From the NCBI GenBank assembly GCA_017936725.1, contig JAGBEZ010000144.1, forward strand, positions 1 through 7,396: a stretch of 7,396 nt of DNA, written 5' to 3'. A model generated the notes under the pieces. That model did no database searches. It had not been told where the DNA came from and saw only the letters and a list, made by a program, of their open reading frames with translations. The first letter of the stretch is position 1, and every line of letters starts with the position of its first letter. Positions 6,622 through 7,396 of the stretch are shown piece by piece. The position numbers were made by a program, and so were the translations under genes. The DNA is from Agathobacter sp. Its GTDB lineage: Bacteria > Bacillota_A > Clostridia > Lachnospirales > Lachnospiraceae.

Positions 6622-6650
6622 ATTTTATATTATTTTCATAGAAATCTCAA
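6622..6650 (-). promoter_or_regulatory. predicted sigma-A-type promoter of the RDD-ABC-nuclease operon
   Basis: A -35 box TTGAGA (6645-6650) and a -10 box TAAAAT (6622-6627) each differ from consensus by one base and are separated by exactly 17 bp. The site is downstream of the SulP terminator and about 80 nt before the RDD start codon, giving a leader of roughly 70 nt. A-tracts lie directly upstream. It is the only convincing promoter seen for the leftward operon. Confidence 0.7.
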
Positions 6651-6654
6651 CAAA

Positions 6655-6703
6655 TTTTCTCATTTTTTAGACTTTTTCCACATTTTTCACAAAAATGCAA
6701 AAA
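6655..6703. promoter_or_regulatory. phased A-tracts upstream of the -35 box
   Basis: On the coding strand, A-runs lie at 6655-6658, 6663-6668, 6673-6677 and 6683-6687, with centres 9 to 10 bp apart, close to one helical turn. They are followed by T-runs at 6691-6695 and 6699-6703. Such phasing is known to curve DNA, and A-tracts directly upstream of the -35 can act as UP elements contacted by the RNA polymerase alpha subunits. The distal T-runs also serve the tail of the SulP terminator. Confidence 0.5.
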
Positions 6704-6737
6704 GAAAGAACGCTCGTCCAAAAATGAACGGCGTTCT
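6699..6737 (-). terminator. intrinsic terminator after the SulP permease gene
   Basis: The arms AGAACGC (6737-6731) and GCGTTCT (6713-6707) pair perfectly. After a single bulged A, a further 5 pairs (one G-U) close on an ATTTTT loop, giving a 12-bp stem. A T-rich tail TTCTTTTT follows in the transcript. It begins 17 nt after the SulP stop codon, so the permease and the RDD-ABC operon are likely separate transcription units. Confidence 0.85.
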
Positions 6738-6754
6738 ATATAATTTACTGTATC

Positions 6755-7396
6755 TTACATCGTAAGTTCCGATGCTCGTTTCAATGCATCATCTATATGT
6801 GCGCAGATATTTTCCTCTCCTACCAGCTTGTCAAAGCCCGCCTTTTGTAGGGCATGCATTGGCTGTTCATTGACATGAGACAAGATAAGCTTAATACCCT
6901 TCTTTTCACATTTTTCACAAAACTGTTCCAAAAAGTGCAATGCTGTCGCATCAAGTGCAGTCACGCTACGCATACGAAGAATCAACACTTCGTATTTTTC
7001 TTTTAATTTGATATTCAAAATCTTATCCGCAGCACCAAAGAAAAGTGGTCCACTGATTTCATATACAACGGTATTCTTTGGTACAACCTTTAAATCGATG
7101 CTGTCTGGATCATTTTCATCATCAATATACTTCCAGCTTGCTACATCTGTTACTTCGCTCATGCGTTTCATAAATAGCATTGCAGCAAGTACGATGCCTA
7201 CTCCAATGGCAACCACAAGGTCAAACATTACTGTGAGCGCGAAGGTAAGCACCAATACAATAATGTCACTTTTTGGTGCCGTTTTAAGCAAGTGCACAAA
7301 ATGTCTCCACTCCGACATATTATAAGCAACCATAAACAAAATCGCTGCAATGGTCGGCATTGGAATCATACCTGCAAATGGCATGAAAACAACTAA
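6755..7396 (-). CDS. SulP-family anion permease with STAS domain, C-terminal part only
   Basis: The open frame enters from the right edge and ends at TAA 6755-6757, giving the last 213 residues. An internal ATG at 7384 is not the real start, because the frame continues upstream (LVVF before it) and the visible part begins inside a membrane domain. Visible residues 4-25 (with IPMPTIAAILFMVAYN) and 44-77 are membrane segments at the end of the SulP transport domain. After a charged linker (79-105), residues about 108-208 form a STAS domain: YEISGPLFFGAADK, then VLILRMRSVTALDATALHFLEQF and KGIKLILSHVNEQPMHALQKAGF. The STAS loop reads D149-A-T-A, where a Gly is more usual at the fourth position. 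SulP proteins move sulfate, bicarbonate, dicarboxylates or related anions by proton or sodium coupling; the substrate cannot be told here. A terminator follows, so a functional link to the ABC operon is not implied. Confidence 0.92.
   Translation of the reverse strand, partial: LVVFMPFAGMIPMPTIAAILFMVAYNMSEWRHFVHLLKTAPKSDIIVLVLTFALTVMFDLVVAIGVGIVLAAMLFMKRMSEVTDVASWKYIDDENDPDSIDLKVVPKNTVVYEISGPLFFGAADKILNIKLKEKYEVLILRMRSVTALDATALHFLEQFCEKCEKKGIKLILSHVNEQPMHALQKAGFDKLVGEENICAHIDDALKRASELTM

Noticed and set aside
6420..6641. A 73-codon plus-strand open frame across the RDD start and the promoter region
   Set aside because: It is antisense to the RDD gene and its promoter, resembles nothing, and has no convincing ribosome site.
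6681..6697. Inverted repeat CATTTTT / AAAAATG around CAC as a second terminator or operator
   Set aside because: Only A/T pairs beyond the end base with a 3-nt loop, so a weak stem; better explained by the phased A-tracts and terminator tail.
1..7396. Mobile element, CRISPR, phage or toxin-antitoxin system
   Set aside because: No direct-repeat array, transposase, integrase, terminal repeats or small toxin-like gene pair seen on either strand; the genes are ordinary chromosomal transport and surface functions.

Overview
The window looks like chromosomal DNA of an AT-rich, low-GC Gram-positive bacterium, most likely a gut Clostridia/Lachnospiraceae-type Firmicute. Pointers are the Gram-positive style lipoprotein signal peptides (MKRR...LAAC followed by a Gly/Ser/Asn linker), purine-rich Shine-Dalgarno sites including a perfect AGGAGGTG, and the overall protein style. 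The genus is an inference and cannot be fixed from this sequence. Every gene I can support is on the minus strand, so the coding order runs from the right edge to the left edge.

Region by region in transcription order. (1) 7396-6755: the C-terminal part of a SulP-family anion permease with its cytoplasmic STAS domain, cut by the right edge and closed by a good intrinsic terminator (6699-6737). (2) 6754-6545: a 210-bp intergenic region, the only sizeable one. It holds the terminator, a run of helically phased A-tracts, a good sigma-A-type promoter (TTGAGA, 17 bp, TAAAAT) and two overlapping inverted repeats at and just after the predicted transcription start. (3) 6544-2759 and onward: a tightly packed operon of an RDD-family membrane protein, a UgpC/MalK-type ABC ATPase and two CUT1-type sugar permeases, with gaps of 1, 1 and 12 nt. 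After an 81-nt gap containing a 13-bp imperfect hairpin comes a lipoprotein solute-binding protein. (4) Only 25 nt further on, and with no terminator between, a long lipoprotein starts at 1294 and runs off the left edge. It has no stop codon in the window, so a search limited to closed frames would miss it. It carries a Staphylococcus-type thermonuclease (SNase) domain followed by what look like two OB-fold modules.

How the genes may work together. The ATPase, two permeases and binding protein form a complete ATP-driven importer of the carbohydrate/glycerol-phosphate class. Unlike many Firmicute CUT1 loci it carries its own ATPase, and the binding protein is last instead of first. The most interesting point is that the operon begins with an RDD membrane protein and appears to end with a surface-anchored nuclease. 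This suggests, as inference only, a unit that degrades extracellular nucleic acid and takes up a breakdown product or another sugar/phosphoester. The transporter substrate cannot be read from the sequence. I saw no tRNA, rRNA, CRISPR array, insertion sequence or phage gene.
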